DNA of 6,557 nucleotides. Origin: Acetobacteraceae bacterium (lineage in GTDB: Bacteria > Pseudomonadota > Alphaproteobacteria > Acetobacterales > Acetobacteraceae). The DNA lies in NCBI GenBank assembly GCA_019689515.1, contig JADGHI010000218.1, positions 1 to 6,557 on the forward strand, written 5' to 3'. Numbering within the stretch: the stretch's first letter is position 1; each line of letters starts with the position of its first letter. The notes beneath the pieces were generated by a model, which saw only the letters and a list, made by a program, of their open reading frames with translations, had not been told where the DNA came from and did no database searches. Positions 1-5,679 of the stretch are shown piece by piece. Position numbers and translations under genes: made by a program.

Positions 1-37
1 GGGCTAGGCACCCCGCGCACCGCCGCGGTAGGCGGCA

Positions 38-508
38 TCACCTCACCGCATACACGTCATACACGGGCCCGCTCGGCGGCCGCTGCCCGACACCGACCGC
101 CAGCACGCGGTTCAGCCAGCCGGCATCCGCATCGCCCGTCTCGAACCGGATCGCCGTGCGGAAGTAGTACTCCCTCGGGTCCACGGTTTCGCCGCGCCCC
201 ATGCGCGCCAGCACCTCCGGCGAGGCCGTCCGCAGCCCCGTGTAATGCATGTAGACGATCACGCCGGAGTCCAGCCGCAGCGTCAGGCGAACGTCCATAT
301 GCGCCGTGCCGTCCGCCTCCACGCGCAGCCAGTCCGCCGCCGTCGCGGGCAGAACCTCGCCCTTGAGCTTCGGCCCCTCGATCCGTCCGCCGGTCACCGG
401 CACGACGCGCAGCTCGCCGCCGCGCACGCCGCCGACCATCTGTGGCGTGCCGGCGTCGAGCGACATGCGGAACAGGAACTCGGTCTTCAGCGGCAGCGGC
501 GCATCCAT
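38..508 (-). CDS. DUF3237 (UPF0311) family protein
   Basis: The 156-residue product looks like a DUF3237/UPF0311 protein, a family of about 150 residues with no established function. Family-like signatures are the GGRIEGPKLKGEVLP segment (residues 40-54), the alternating beta-type stretch around MDVRLTLRLDSG (71-82) and VYMHYTGLR (85-93), and the C-terminal block with YYFRT (114-118), WLNRVLAVGVGQR (131-143) and VYDVYAV (149-155). There is no signal peptide, membrane segment or cysteine, so a soluble cytoplasmic protein is expected. I chose the ATG at 508 because a strong AGGGAGGAGG-type ribosome binding site lies just before it. A TTG seven codons upstream (529) is in frame, but it would place that site inside the coding region. 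It is the last gene of a likely three-gene unit, 50 nt after the rhodanese stop. The family call is fairly secure; the role is unknown. Confidence 0.85.
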   Translation of the reverse strand: MDAPLPLKTEFLFRMSLDAGTPQMVGGVRGGELRVVPVTGGRIEGPKLKGEVLPATAADWLRVEADGTAHMDVRLTLRLDSGVIVYMHYTGLRTASPEVLARMGRGETVDPREYYFRTAIRFETGDADAGWLNRVLAVGVGQRPPSGPVYDVYAVR

Positions 509-529
509 GGCGGCATCCTCCTCCCTCAA
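509..529 (-). promoter_or_regulatory. Ribosome binding site deciding the DUF3237 start
   Basis: On the minus strand a purine-rich AGGGAGGAGG core lies about 7-8 nt before the ATG at 508. This supports that ATG over the upstream TTG at 529. Confidence 0.7.
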
Positions 530-558
530 GGCCAGGATGCCGCCAGTCTGCTACGGCT

Positions 559-975
559 TCACCGCTGCCGCCAGGGCAGGCCCTCCGCCTTCCAGCCACC
601 GCGTGTGCCCCGGTGGCCTTCCTCATCCACCGGCCCCTCGAAGCCGTCGGCGACGTTGAAGGCGTGCGGGAAGCCCGCCGCCTGCGCCGCCTGCGCGGCG
701 GCGAGGCTACGGGCCCCCGAGCGGCAGATGAAGTAGAGCCGGTGCAGCGGCGTCAGCCCCGCCTTGCGCAACTGCTCGACGAACTGGCCGTTCAGTTGCA
801 TCGACGGGTAGAGCTGCCACTGCACCAGGACCGGCTGCTTCCCCGTCGCGCTGAGGTCGGGCAAGCCCACATAGGTCCACTCCGCCTCGGTGCGCACGTC
901 CACCAGCGCCGCCTGCGGGTCATCCCTCAGCGCCTCCCAGGCAGCACGCGGCGCAACGTCCGGGACGCCGGCCAT
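559..975 (-). CDS. Single-domain rhodanese-like sulfurtransferase
   Basis: A 138-residue single rhodanese domain. The N-terminal part carries the usual AALVDVRTEAEW (residues 22-33), where rhodaneses have the conserved D-R-x-x-x-E/W pattern. The active-site loop is CRSGARS at 84-90, with Cys84 the only cysteine and therefore the expected persulfide carrier. The loop is followed by the typical helix and the NVADGFEG motif (107-114). The family transfers sulfane sulfur from thiosulfate, persulfides or similar donors to thiol acceptors; the actual donor and acceptor cannot be read here. No signal peptide is seen, so it should be cytosolic. Its ATG lies only 8 nt after the peroxiredoxin stop, and only a weak CAGGG-like ribosome binding site precedes it, so translational coupling to the peroxiredoxin is likely. 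It probably shares a transcript with the peroxiredoxin and DUF3237 genes. Confidence 0.92.
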   Translation of the reverse strand: MAGVPDVAPRAAWEALRDDPQAALVDVRTEAEWTYVGLPDLSATGKQPVLVQWQLYPSMQLNGQFVEQLRKAGLTPLHRLYFICRSGARSLAAAQAAQAAGFPHAFNVADGFEGPVDEEGHRGTRGGWKAEGLPWRQR

Positions 976-983
976 GTCGGCGC

Positions 984-1643
984 TCAGCCCTGCAGTTCCA
1001 CGTAGCGGATATAGGGCTTCTTCGCCTCCCAGCCCTGCGGGAACAGCTTCTTCGCCTCATCGTCCGGGAGGGTCGGCGCGATGATCACCCGCTCGCCGGG
1101 CTTCCAGTTCACCGGCGTCGCGACCCTCTTCTGCGCGGTCAGTTGCAGCGAGTCGATCACGCGCAGGATCTCGTCGAAATTCCGGCCCGTGCTCATCGGA
1201 TAGACGAGGATCAGCTTGATCAGCTTGTCCGGCCCGATGACGAAGACGTTGCGCACCGTCTGGTTGTCGGCCGCCGTCCGCCCCTCGGAGGTGTCGCCCG
1301 CGTTCGCCGGCAGCATGCCGTAGAGCTTGGAGATCCGGAGGTCCGGGTCGCCAATCATCGGGTAGTTCGGCGCGGTCCCCATCACGTCCTCGATGTCCTT
1401 GGACCAACCCTTGTGGGACTCGACCGGATCCACGCTGAGGCCGATGATCTTGACGTTGCGCTTCTGGAACTCGGGCATGAGCCTGGCCATGTAGCCGAGC
1501 TCGGTCGTGCAGACGGGCGTGAAGTCCTTCGGGTGCGAGAAGAGAACTGCCCAGGAGTCGCCGATCCAGTCGTGGAATCGAATCCGGCCCATCGTCGTGT
1601 CGGCTTCGAAGTCGGGCGCGATCTGTCCAAGCTGCAGCGTCAT
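984..1643 (-). CDS. 1-Cys peroxiredoxin (Prx6-type)
   Basis: A 219-residue thiol peroxidase that should reduce H2O2, organic hydroperoxides or peroxynitrite in the cytosol. The Prx signature is intact: Pro38, Thr42 and peroxidatic Cys45 in HPKDFTPVCTTE (residues 37-48), with the conserved distal Arg at 131 in VRNVFVIGP. Cys45 is the only cysteine, so there is no resolving cysteine; an external thiol must complete the cycle. The length and the long C-terminal extension (after about residue 165, including PVNWKPGERVIIAPTLPDDEA) are typical of the Prx6 class, whereas 2-Cys enzymes are shorter. The ATG at 1643 is preceded by a very good AGGAGGAGG site, so the in-frame extension to about 1796 is not expected to be translated. 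It is the first gene of a likely operon with a rhodanese and DUF3237. The family call is secure; the reducing partner is unknown. Confidence 0.96.
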   Translation of the reverse strand: MTLQLGQIAPDFEADTTMGRIRFHDWIGDSWAVLFSHPKDFTPVCTTELGYMARLMPEFQKRNVKIIGLSVDPVESHKGWSKDIEDVMGTAPNYPMIGDPDLRISKLYGMLPANAGDTSEGRTAADNQTVRNVFVIGPDKLIKLILVYPMSTGRNFDEILRVIDSLQLTAQKRVATPVNWKPGERVIIAPTLPDDEAKKLFPQGWEAKKPYIRYVELQG

Positions 1644-1719
1644 GGTGCCTCCTCCTAATCTCAATCGCTGAATCTCTGGTCCCGAATTGGGCCCCGACCC
1701 CGCCGCGCGAGGCAAGGCT

Positions 1720-1748
1720 AAAATGAGCGCGTGAGCGGGACCTCGCAA
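1720..1748 (-). promoter_or_regulatory. Candidate promoter of the peroxiredoxin operon
   Basis: On the minus strand TTGCGA (1748-1743) and CATTTT (1725-1720) are separated by 17 nt, the right geometry for a housekeeping sigma factor. The matches are only moderate (4/6 and 3/6 to the E. coli consensus). It lies in a locally AT-richer patch and would give a leader of roughly 70 nt. The -35 element falls in one copy of the direct repeat at 1742-1762. Confidence 0.35.
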
Positions 1749-1762
1749 GCAAACTCGCAAGC
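1742..1762. repeat. Tandem 9-nt direct repeat at the divergent promoter region
   Basis: CTCGCAAGC occurs exactly at 1742-1750 and again at 1754-1762, separated by AAA (period 12 bp). It lies upstream of the peroxiredoxin start and overlaps the candidate -35 element. Directly repeated half-sites spaced by about one helical turn are a common layout for activator binding, so a regulator site is possible. The repeat is seen; the role is inferred. Confidence 0.5.
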
Positions 1763-1831
1763 GGCGCCCCGACGCAGGCGCTCCCCCCTGGCGCAAGGGC
1801 GCCGGCCGGGCCTTAATCGGGGCGTATGAAA

Positions 1832-1847
1832 CGGCCTGTTGAGGCCG
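1832..1847 (+). other. Small hairpin in the ligase leader
   Basis: CGGCCT (1832-1837) and AGGCCG (1842-1847) form a perfect 6-bp stem with a GTTG loop. It sits 10 nt before the ligase ribosome binding site. It has no U-tract and does not cover the Shine-Dalgarno sequence, so any effect on translation or mRNA stability is speculative. Confidence 0.35.
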
Positions 1848-1857
1848 GTCGATCGTC

Positions 1858-1864
1858 AGGGAGG
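1858..1864 (+). promoter_or_regulatory. Ribosome binding site deciding the ligase start
   Basis: AGGGAGG lies 9 nt before the ATG at 1874. This favours 1874 over the in-frame ATG at 1826, which has no such site and would add a poorly conserved-looking 16-residue head. Confidence 0.65.
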
Positions 1865-1873
1865 TTCGCGTCC

Positions 1874-3499
1874 ATGCTGGGGCTGATGCAGGACTGGCCG
1901 CTGCTGCTGCACCGCCTGATAGACCATGCGGCCCGCCATCACCCGCGGCGGGAGATCGTCACCCGCTCGGTGGAAGGCCCCATCCACCGCACCAACTGGG
2001 CCGCGATCCGCCAACGCTCCCTTCGCGTCGCCCAGCGCCTGGCGCGCGACGGCATCCGGCTGGGCGACCGCGTGGCGACCATGGCGTGGAACACCTGGCG
2101 CCACCTGGAGGCGTGGTACGGCATCGCCGGGATCGGGGCGATCTACCACACGGTGAACCCCCGGCTCTTCCCCGAGCAGATCGCCTGGATCCTCAACCAC
2201 GCGGAAAGCCGCGTGATGATGGCCGACCTCACCTTCGTCCCGTTGCTCGAGACGCTGGCGCCGAACCTGCCGCATATCGAGCGCTACATCCTGCTCACCG
2301 ACGCCGCGCACATGCCAGCCTCGACCACCCTGCCCAACGCGGTCCCCTACGAGGAGTGGCTCGCCGAGGCGGATGGCGACTTCGCCTGGGCGAGCTTCGA
2401 CGAGAACACCGCGGCCGGGCTGTGCTACACCTCCGGCACGACCGGCGAGCCCAAGGGGGTGCTCTACTCGCACCGCTCGAACGTGCTGCACGGCATGGCC
2501 TGCTGCGTGCCGGACGCCTTCGGCCTCGCGGCGCGCGACCGGGTGATGCCGGTGGTGCCGATGTTCCACGCCAATGCCTGGTCGCTGGCCTTCAGCACGC
2601 CAATCGCCGGCGCGGCGCTGGTGATGCCGGGCGCGAAGCTCGATGGCGCCTCCGTCCACCAGTTGCTGGAGGAGGAGCGCGTCACCTTCACCGCCGGCGT
2701 GCCGACCGTATGGCTGATGCTCCTCCAGCACCTGGAAGCCACAGGCGCCCGGCTCTCGACGCTGGAGCGGGTGGCGATCGGCGGATCGGCCTGCCCGCGG
2801 GCGATGACCCAGGCCTTCCAGGACCGGTACGGGGTGCAGGTGATCCATGCCTGGGGCATGACGGAGATGTCGCCCGTCGGCACCCTCGCCGGCCCGAAGC
2901 CGGAGGTCGCGCACCTGACGGGCGAGGCGAAGCTCGACCTGCAGGAGCGGCAGGGCGCGGCGATGTTCACCGTGGACATGAAGATCACCGACGACGAGGG
3001 GCGGGAACTGCCCTGGGACGGCAAGACCTTCGGCCGGCTGAAGGTCCAGGGCCCCGCCGTCGCGCGGCGCTACTACCGGCGGGAGGAGGAGATCCTCGAC
3101 GCCGACGGCTACTTCGACACCGGCGACGTCGCGACCATCGACGAGAACGGCTACATGAAGATCACCGACCGGTCGAAGGACGTGATCAAGTCGGGCGGGG
3201 AGTGGATCAGCTCGATCGACCTCGAGAACCTCGCGGTCGGCCATCCGGACGTGGCCGAGGCAGCGGTCATCGCGGTGCCGCATCCGAAGTGGGGCGAGCG
3301 GCCGCTCCTGCTCGCCGTGCCGAAGCCCGGGCGGGAGCCGACGAAGGAGGCGCTGCTCGACTTCCTGCGCCCGAAGATCGCGAAGTGGTGGCTGCCGGAC
3401 GATGTGGTGTTCGTCCCGGAACTGCCGCATACGGCGACCGGCAAGCTGCTCAAGACGAAGCTGCGCGAGGACTACCGGAACTACAAGCTGCCCGGGTGA
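1874..3499 (+). CDS. AMP-forming acyl-CoA ligase (AlkK-like fatty acid--CoA ligase)
   Basis: A 541-residue ANL-superfamily enzyme that should activate a carboxylic acid with ATP to an acyl-adenylate and then transfer it to CoA. Core motifs are intact: phosphate-binding loop YTSGTTGEPKG (residues 185-195), AWGMTEMSP (326-334), ribose-binding DGYFDTGD (411-418), hinge DRSKDVIKSGGEW (432-444), and the C-terminal catalytic lysine Lys524 in TATGKLLK. The opening MLGLMQDWPLLLHRLIDHAA is characteristic of the medium/long-chain group related to AlkK; the methylmercaptopropionate ligase DmdB belongs to the same broad group. The substrate therefore cannot be fixed, though a medium- or long-chain fatty acid is the default. 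No signal peptide; cytosolic or loosely membrane-associated. The start at 1874 is chosen from the AGGGAGG site and the fit to that family N-terminus. It is followed after 46 nt by the racemase-family gene and transcribed divergently from the peroxiredoxin operon. Confidence 0.95.
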   Translation: MLGLMQDWPLLLHRLIDHAARHHPRREIVTRSVEGPIHRTNWAAIRQRSLRVAQRLARDGIRLGDRVATMAWNTWRHLEAWYGIAGIGAIYHTVNPRLFPEQIAWILNHAESRVMMADLTFVPLLETLAPNLPHIERYILLTDAAHMPASTTLPNAVPYEEWLAEADGDFAWASFDENTAAGLCYTSGTTGEPKGVLYSHRSNVLHGMACCVPDAFGLAARDRVMPVVPMFHANAWSLAFSTPIAGAALVMPGAKLDGASVHQLLEEERVTFTAGVPTVWLMLLQHLEATGARLSTLERVAIGGSACPRAMTQAFQDRYGVQVIHAWGMTEMSPVGTLAGPKPEVAHLTGEAKLDLQERQGAAMFTVDMKITDDEGRELPWDGKTFGRLKVQGPAVARRYYRREEEILDADGYFDTGDVATIDENGYMKITDRSKDVIKSGGEWISSIDLENLAVGHPDVAEAAVIAVPHPKWGERPLLLAVPKPGREPTKEALLDFLRPKIAKWWLPDDVVFVPELPHTATGKLLKTKLREDYRNYKLPG

Positions 3500-3545
3500 G
3501 CGCGCGGATGGCGGCAGCGCGGCGGCGCGACGGAGAGAGCAAGAC

Positions 3546-4289
3546 GTGAGCGAGACGACGACGACCACCACCACCACCACTGCGCGTGTCCTCGGCGTGC
3601 TCGGCGGCATGGGACCGCTGGCGAGCGCGCAATTCATGCTCCGCCTGACGCTGCTCACCCCCGCCGAGCGCGACCAGGACCACATCCCCGCCGTCCTGTG
3701 GTCCGACCCGCGCGTGCCGGACCGTACCGCCGCGCGCCTCGCCGGAGGCGAGGATCCGCTGCCCTGGCTCGTCCGCGGCCTGCGCGGGCTGGAGGCGGCG
3801 GGCTGCGGCGCCGTCGCGATCCCCTGCAACACGGCGCATGGCTGGTACGAGGCGATGCGCGAAGCGACGCGCCTGCCGATCCTTCATATCGTGGACGCCG
3901 CGGCGGAGGAGCTGCGCCGCCAAGGCGTCGCGGACGGCCCGGTCGGCGTCATGGGTACGGCGGGCACCTTGGCGATGCGGCTCTATCAGGACCGGCTGGG
4001 GTCCCTCGGCTATGCCTGCCTCACCCCCGGCGAGGAGGAGATGGCGCGGCTGGTGACGCCGGCAATCGCCGCAGTGAAGGCGAACCGCGTCGCCGAGGCC
4101 TACGCCCCGCTTGCCGAGGCGGCACGGGCGCTCGCCGCGCGCGGCGCGCGGGCGGTGGTGCTGGGCTGCACCGAGATTCCGCTCGGCATCGCCGCGGGGC
4201 CCGCCCTCCCCTTCCCGGTCGTGGACACGATCGATGCCCTGGCGCGCGCGGCGATCGACTGGGCGCGCGGCGGCAGCGACATGCGGTAG
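3546..4289 (+). CDS. Aspartate/glutamate racemase family protein
   Basis: A 247-residue member of the PLP-independent Asp/Glu racemase superfamily, which interconverts amino acid enantiomers with two cysteines acting as acid/base. Seen here: the N-terminal GVLGGMGPLAS (residues 17-27), first catalytic Cys94 in IPCNTAH (92-98), and second catalytic Cys208 in GCTEIPL (207-213). The GGMGP head and two-cysteine pattern resemble aspartate racemases and YgeA-type broad-specificity racemases more than MurI, but the substrate is not determinable. The start is GTG at 3546, with GGAGAG 8 nt upstream. The next in-frame ATG lies inside the conserved GGMGP motif and is too late. The first residues are unusual: Ser-Glu and then nine consecutive Thr (residues 4-12) before the core strand. 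No signal peptide. It is 46 nt after the acyl-CoA ligase and probably co-transcribed with it; why the two go together is unclear. Confidence 0.92.
   Translation: MSETTTTTTTTTARVLGVLGGMGPLASAQFMLRLTLLTPAERDQDHIPAVLWSDPRVPDRTAARLAGGEDPLPWLVRGLRGLEAAGCGAVAIPCNTAHGWYEAMREATRLPILHIVDAAAEELRRQGVADGPVGVMGTAGTLAMRLYQDRLGSLGYACLTPGEEEMARLVTPAIAAVKANRVAEAYAPLAEAARALAARGARAVVLGCTEIPLGIAAGPALPFPVVDTIDALARAAIDWARGGSDMR
3555..3581 (+). repeat. Trinucleotide tract encoding nine threonines
   Basis: Nine threonine codons in a row (three ACG, five ACC, one ACT) occupy residues 4-12 of the racemase-family protein. This is a low-complexity triplet array. Slippage would change the length without shifting frame. 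Confidence 0.85.
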
Positions 4290-4306
4290 CCTCCGCCCCC
4301 CCGCGT

Positions 4307-4323
4307 GCCGCGACTGGCGCGGC
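4307..4323 (+). terminator. Possible terminator-like hairpin after the racemase gene
   Basis: GCCGCG (4307-4312) pairs with CGCGGC (4318-4323) around an ACTGG loop, 17 nt after the stop codon. No T-tract follows, so it may be an mRNA-stabilising 3' stem or mark a factor-dependent end instead of a classical intrinsic terminator. Confidence 0.3.
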
Positions 4324-4505
4324 GGTGCAGCGCATCCACACCAAGGGTTAGAGTCTGCGCGATACGCCCGTGGATAAGGTGAGGCGCCCGGCATCCTCCA
4401 GCCCTGCCTGCCGCCTCCCGCCCCTTCTCGGCCTGACCACCGTCGGGCCTACCAACGGCCGGACTCGGCTGCGGTATTGATCCACGCCCAGGTGTTTCCA
4501 TTCAG

Positions 4506-4532
4506 GGCGACGCAGCCCAACGGGGCGTCGCC
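4506..4532. repeat. Strong bulged inverted repeat
   Basis: GGCGACGC (4506-4513) is perfectly complementary to GCGTCGCC (4525-4532). Inside, CCC (4516-4518) pairs with GGG (4522-4524) over an AAC loop, leaving a two-base AG bulge on one side. The result is an 11-bp stem-loop in non-coding DNA, not adjacent to a gene end and without a T-tract. Function unknown. Confidence 0.6.
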
Positions 4533-4569
4533 GCTCCGGAGTCCATCCGGCTCTCCCTGGCCGCCTCGG

Positions 4570-4583
4570 CGGGGCGCGCCCCG
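4570..4583. repeat. 14-bp perfect palindrome
   Basis: CGGGGCGCGCCCCG is fully self-complementary. It lies about 120 bp before the DUF1194 start. In DNA this rich in G and C it may be fortuitous, or it may be a binding site. Confidence 0.4.
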
Positions 4584-4629
4584 AAGAGGAGTGGTCACCG
4601 CCCGGGCCCGCGGCGCGAGTATCCGCAAA

Positions 4630-4635
4630 TTGACG
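4630..4635 (+). promoter_or_regulatory. Candidate -35 element for the DUF1194 gene
   Basis: TTGACG, in an AT-richer context (CAAATTGACG), matches five of six consensus bases. It lies 69 nt before the start at 4705. No good -10 is found at 16-18 nt; the nearest TANNNT-type hexamer (4658-4663) is 22 nt away, so the call is weak. Confidence 0.25.
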
Positions 4636-4704
4636 CCGCGTGGCCCGTGCTGAGGCGTAGGCTCATTCTGCGGCCCAGCGCCGCGCCGGGAGGTGGAGGC
4701 GTGG

Positions 4705-5475
4705 ATGCACAGACGCACCATGTTGGTCGCCGCCACCTCGGGTGCGGTGCTTCACGCCTGTCCGCCGCTGGCCCGGCAACGCGAAGGACCGCCACCCGCC
4801 GAGGACGAGGGGCTTGATCTGCTGCTCGTCCTGGCCGTGGATGTCTCTCGCTCGATCGACGAGGACGAGGCGCTGCTGCAACGTGAAGGCTACCGCGGCG
4901 CCATCACCGACCCGGTGGTGGTCGCGGCGATCCGCAGTGGTGCCACTGGCGCGATCGGCCTGGCCTATGTCGAGTGGGCCGGCGACATGTACCAGCGCCT
5001 GGTCGTACCCTGGACGCGCATCGCCTCGCAGGCTGACGCCGACGCCTTCTCGGAGCGGCTCGCCGGGCGGCCACGCCGCGAGGTCCCCACCCTCCTGCTG
5101 GACCTCCACACCTCCATCTCGGGCGGCATCGACTTCTCGCGCAGGCTGATGTCGGAGTCGCCCTGGGAGGCGAGCCGCCGGGTGATCGACGTCTCGGGCG
5201 ACGGAGACAACAACAGCGGGCCGCCGGCCGAGGAGGCGCGCGACCGAGCCATTGCCGAGGGCATCAGTGTCAACGGGCTGGCGATCGTCAACGACCGCCC
5301 GCCCTTCGCCTATTCCGGGCCGGTGCCGCTGGAGGAGTATTTCCGGGAGTGCGTGGTCGGCGGCCCGGGCGCCTTCGTGGTCGAGGCGAAGGACTTCGCC
5401 GACTTTCCCCAGGCGATCCGACGCAAGCTCGTCCGCGAGATCACGGGATTCGCGATGGCGCTTGCACCCGGCTGA
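4705..5475 (+). CDS. Exported DUF1194 / von Willebrand factor A-like protein
   Basis: A 256-residue protein with an N-terminal export signal followed by one VWA-type (DUF1194) domain. The signal has a basic HRR (residues 2-4), a short hydrophobic run (about 5-16) and Cys19 in LHAC. This reads either as a Tat/Sec signal or as a lipobox with an unusual His at the -2 position, so periplasmic or lipid-anchored. The VWA domain has the metal-binding DVSRS (46-50, the DxSxS motif), a likely MIDAS threonine in LHTSISGG (134-141), and DVSGDGDNNSG (162-172). These are the residues that bind a divalent cation for protein-protein contact. DUF1194 proteins have no established role. The ATG at 4705 is preceded by GGAGG (4695-4699) with 5-nt spacing; a GTG at 4693 overlaps that region and lacks its own site. 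It stands alone after a 415-bp gap and is convergent with the response regulator gene. Confidence 0.9.
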   Translation: MHRRTMLVAATSGAVLHACPPLARQREGPPPAEDEGLDLLLVLAVDVSRSIDEDEALLQREGYRGAITDPVVVAAIRSGATGAIGLAYVEWAGDMYQRLVVPWTRIASQADADAFSERLAGRPRREVPTLLLDLHTSISGGIDFSRRLMSESPWEASRRVIDVSGDGDNNSGPPAEEARDRAIAEGISVNGLAIVNDRPPFAYSGPVPLEEYFRECVVGGPGAFVVEAKDFADFPQAIRRKLVREITGFAMALAPG

Positions 5476-5493
5476 TGCGGCTTCGGGGCCGCA
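5476..5493 (+). terminator. Hairpin immediately after the DUF1194 stop
   Basis: TGCGGC (5476-5481) and GCCGCA (5488-5493) form a perfect 6-bp stem with a TTCGGG loop, starting at the base after the stop codon. No T-tract follows. It could be a weak terminator or a 3'-end stabiliser between two convergent genes. Confidence 0.35.
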
Positions 5494-5679
5494 CCCGGGC
5501 GGCCCTTTCGGGATGCGAAGCCGCCGCCGTCTCGACGCCGACCGCCGCCCAGGCGGTCCAGGTCTTGAAAGCCTCCTCTGCCGCCCGCTCCCCTGCCGCC
5601 CCGAAGGATGGGGCAGAAAGGGCCGGCCAGGGCCGCCGATCGTTCCGGTATCCGCCGCGGGCGGCGCCTGCAGCGGCCT

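Larger units (their letters stand above)
4290..4704. other. 415-bp gap without a convincing gene
   Basis: No reading frame here has a good start, ribosome binding site and family likeness. A minus-strand frame spans 4449-4736, but it opens with GTG, lacks a ribosome binding site and runs antisense into the DUF1194 gene. The gap holds a hairpin just after the racemase stop (4307-4323), a strong bulged hairpin (4506-4532), a 14-bp palindrome (4570-4583) and a TTGACG promoter-like hexamer at 4630-4635. The stretch at about 4470-4500 is locally less GC-rich than the flanks. It could be a gene remnant or structured intergenic DNA. Confidence 0.6.

Noticed and set aside
20..35. Short inverted repeat (CCGCC and GGCGG) after the DUF3237 stop as a terminator
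   Set aside because: Only a 5-bp stem in very GC-rich DNA, with no T-tract and too close to the window edge to judge.
1644..1796. N-terminal extension of the peroxiredoxin frame
   Set aside because: The extra residues do not look like peroxiredoxin sequence, and the strong AGGAGGAGG site places the start at 1643.
1790..1803. GGCGC/GCGCC hairpin between the divergent genes
   Set aside because: A short 5-bp GC stem of a kind expected by chance, with no tract or ribosome binding site affected.
2086..3549. A 487-codon plus-strand frame overlapping the ligase
   Set aside because: It is a shadow frame of the ligase, rich in Arg, Ala and Gly and without recognisable domains.
1856..3832. A 658-codon open frame on the minus strand opposite the ligase and racemase genes
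   Set aside because: It is antisense to two genes with complete catalytic motifs, has low-complexity Arg/Ala/Gly-rich content, and lacks family motifs or a ribosome binding site. Long antisense frames are expected at this GC content.
4449..4736. A 95-codon minus-strand frame in the gene-poor gap
   Set aside because: It has a GTG start without a ribosome binding site, overlaps the DUF1194 start antisense, and resembles no family I recognise. A gene or transposase remnant cannot be excluded, but nothing supports it.
5652..5664. CCGCC/GGCGG hairpin downstream of the response regulator stop as a terminator
   Set aside because: A 5-bp stem with a 3-nt loop and no T-tract on the minus strand; chance is likely at this base composition.
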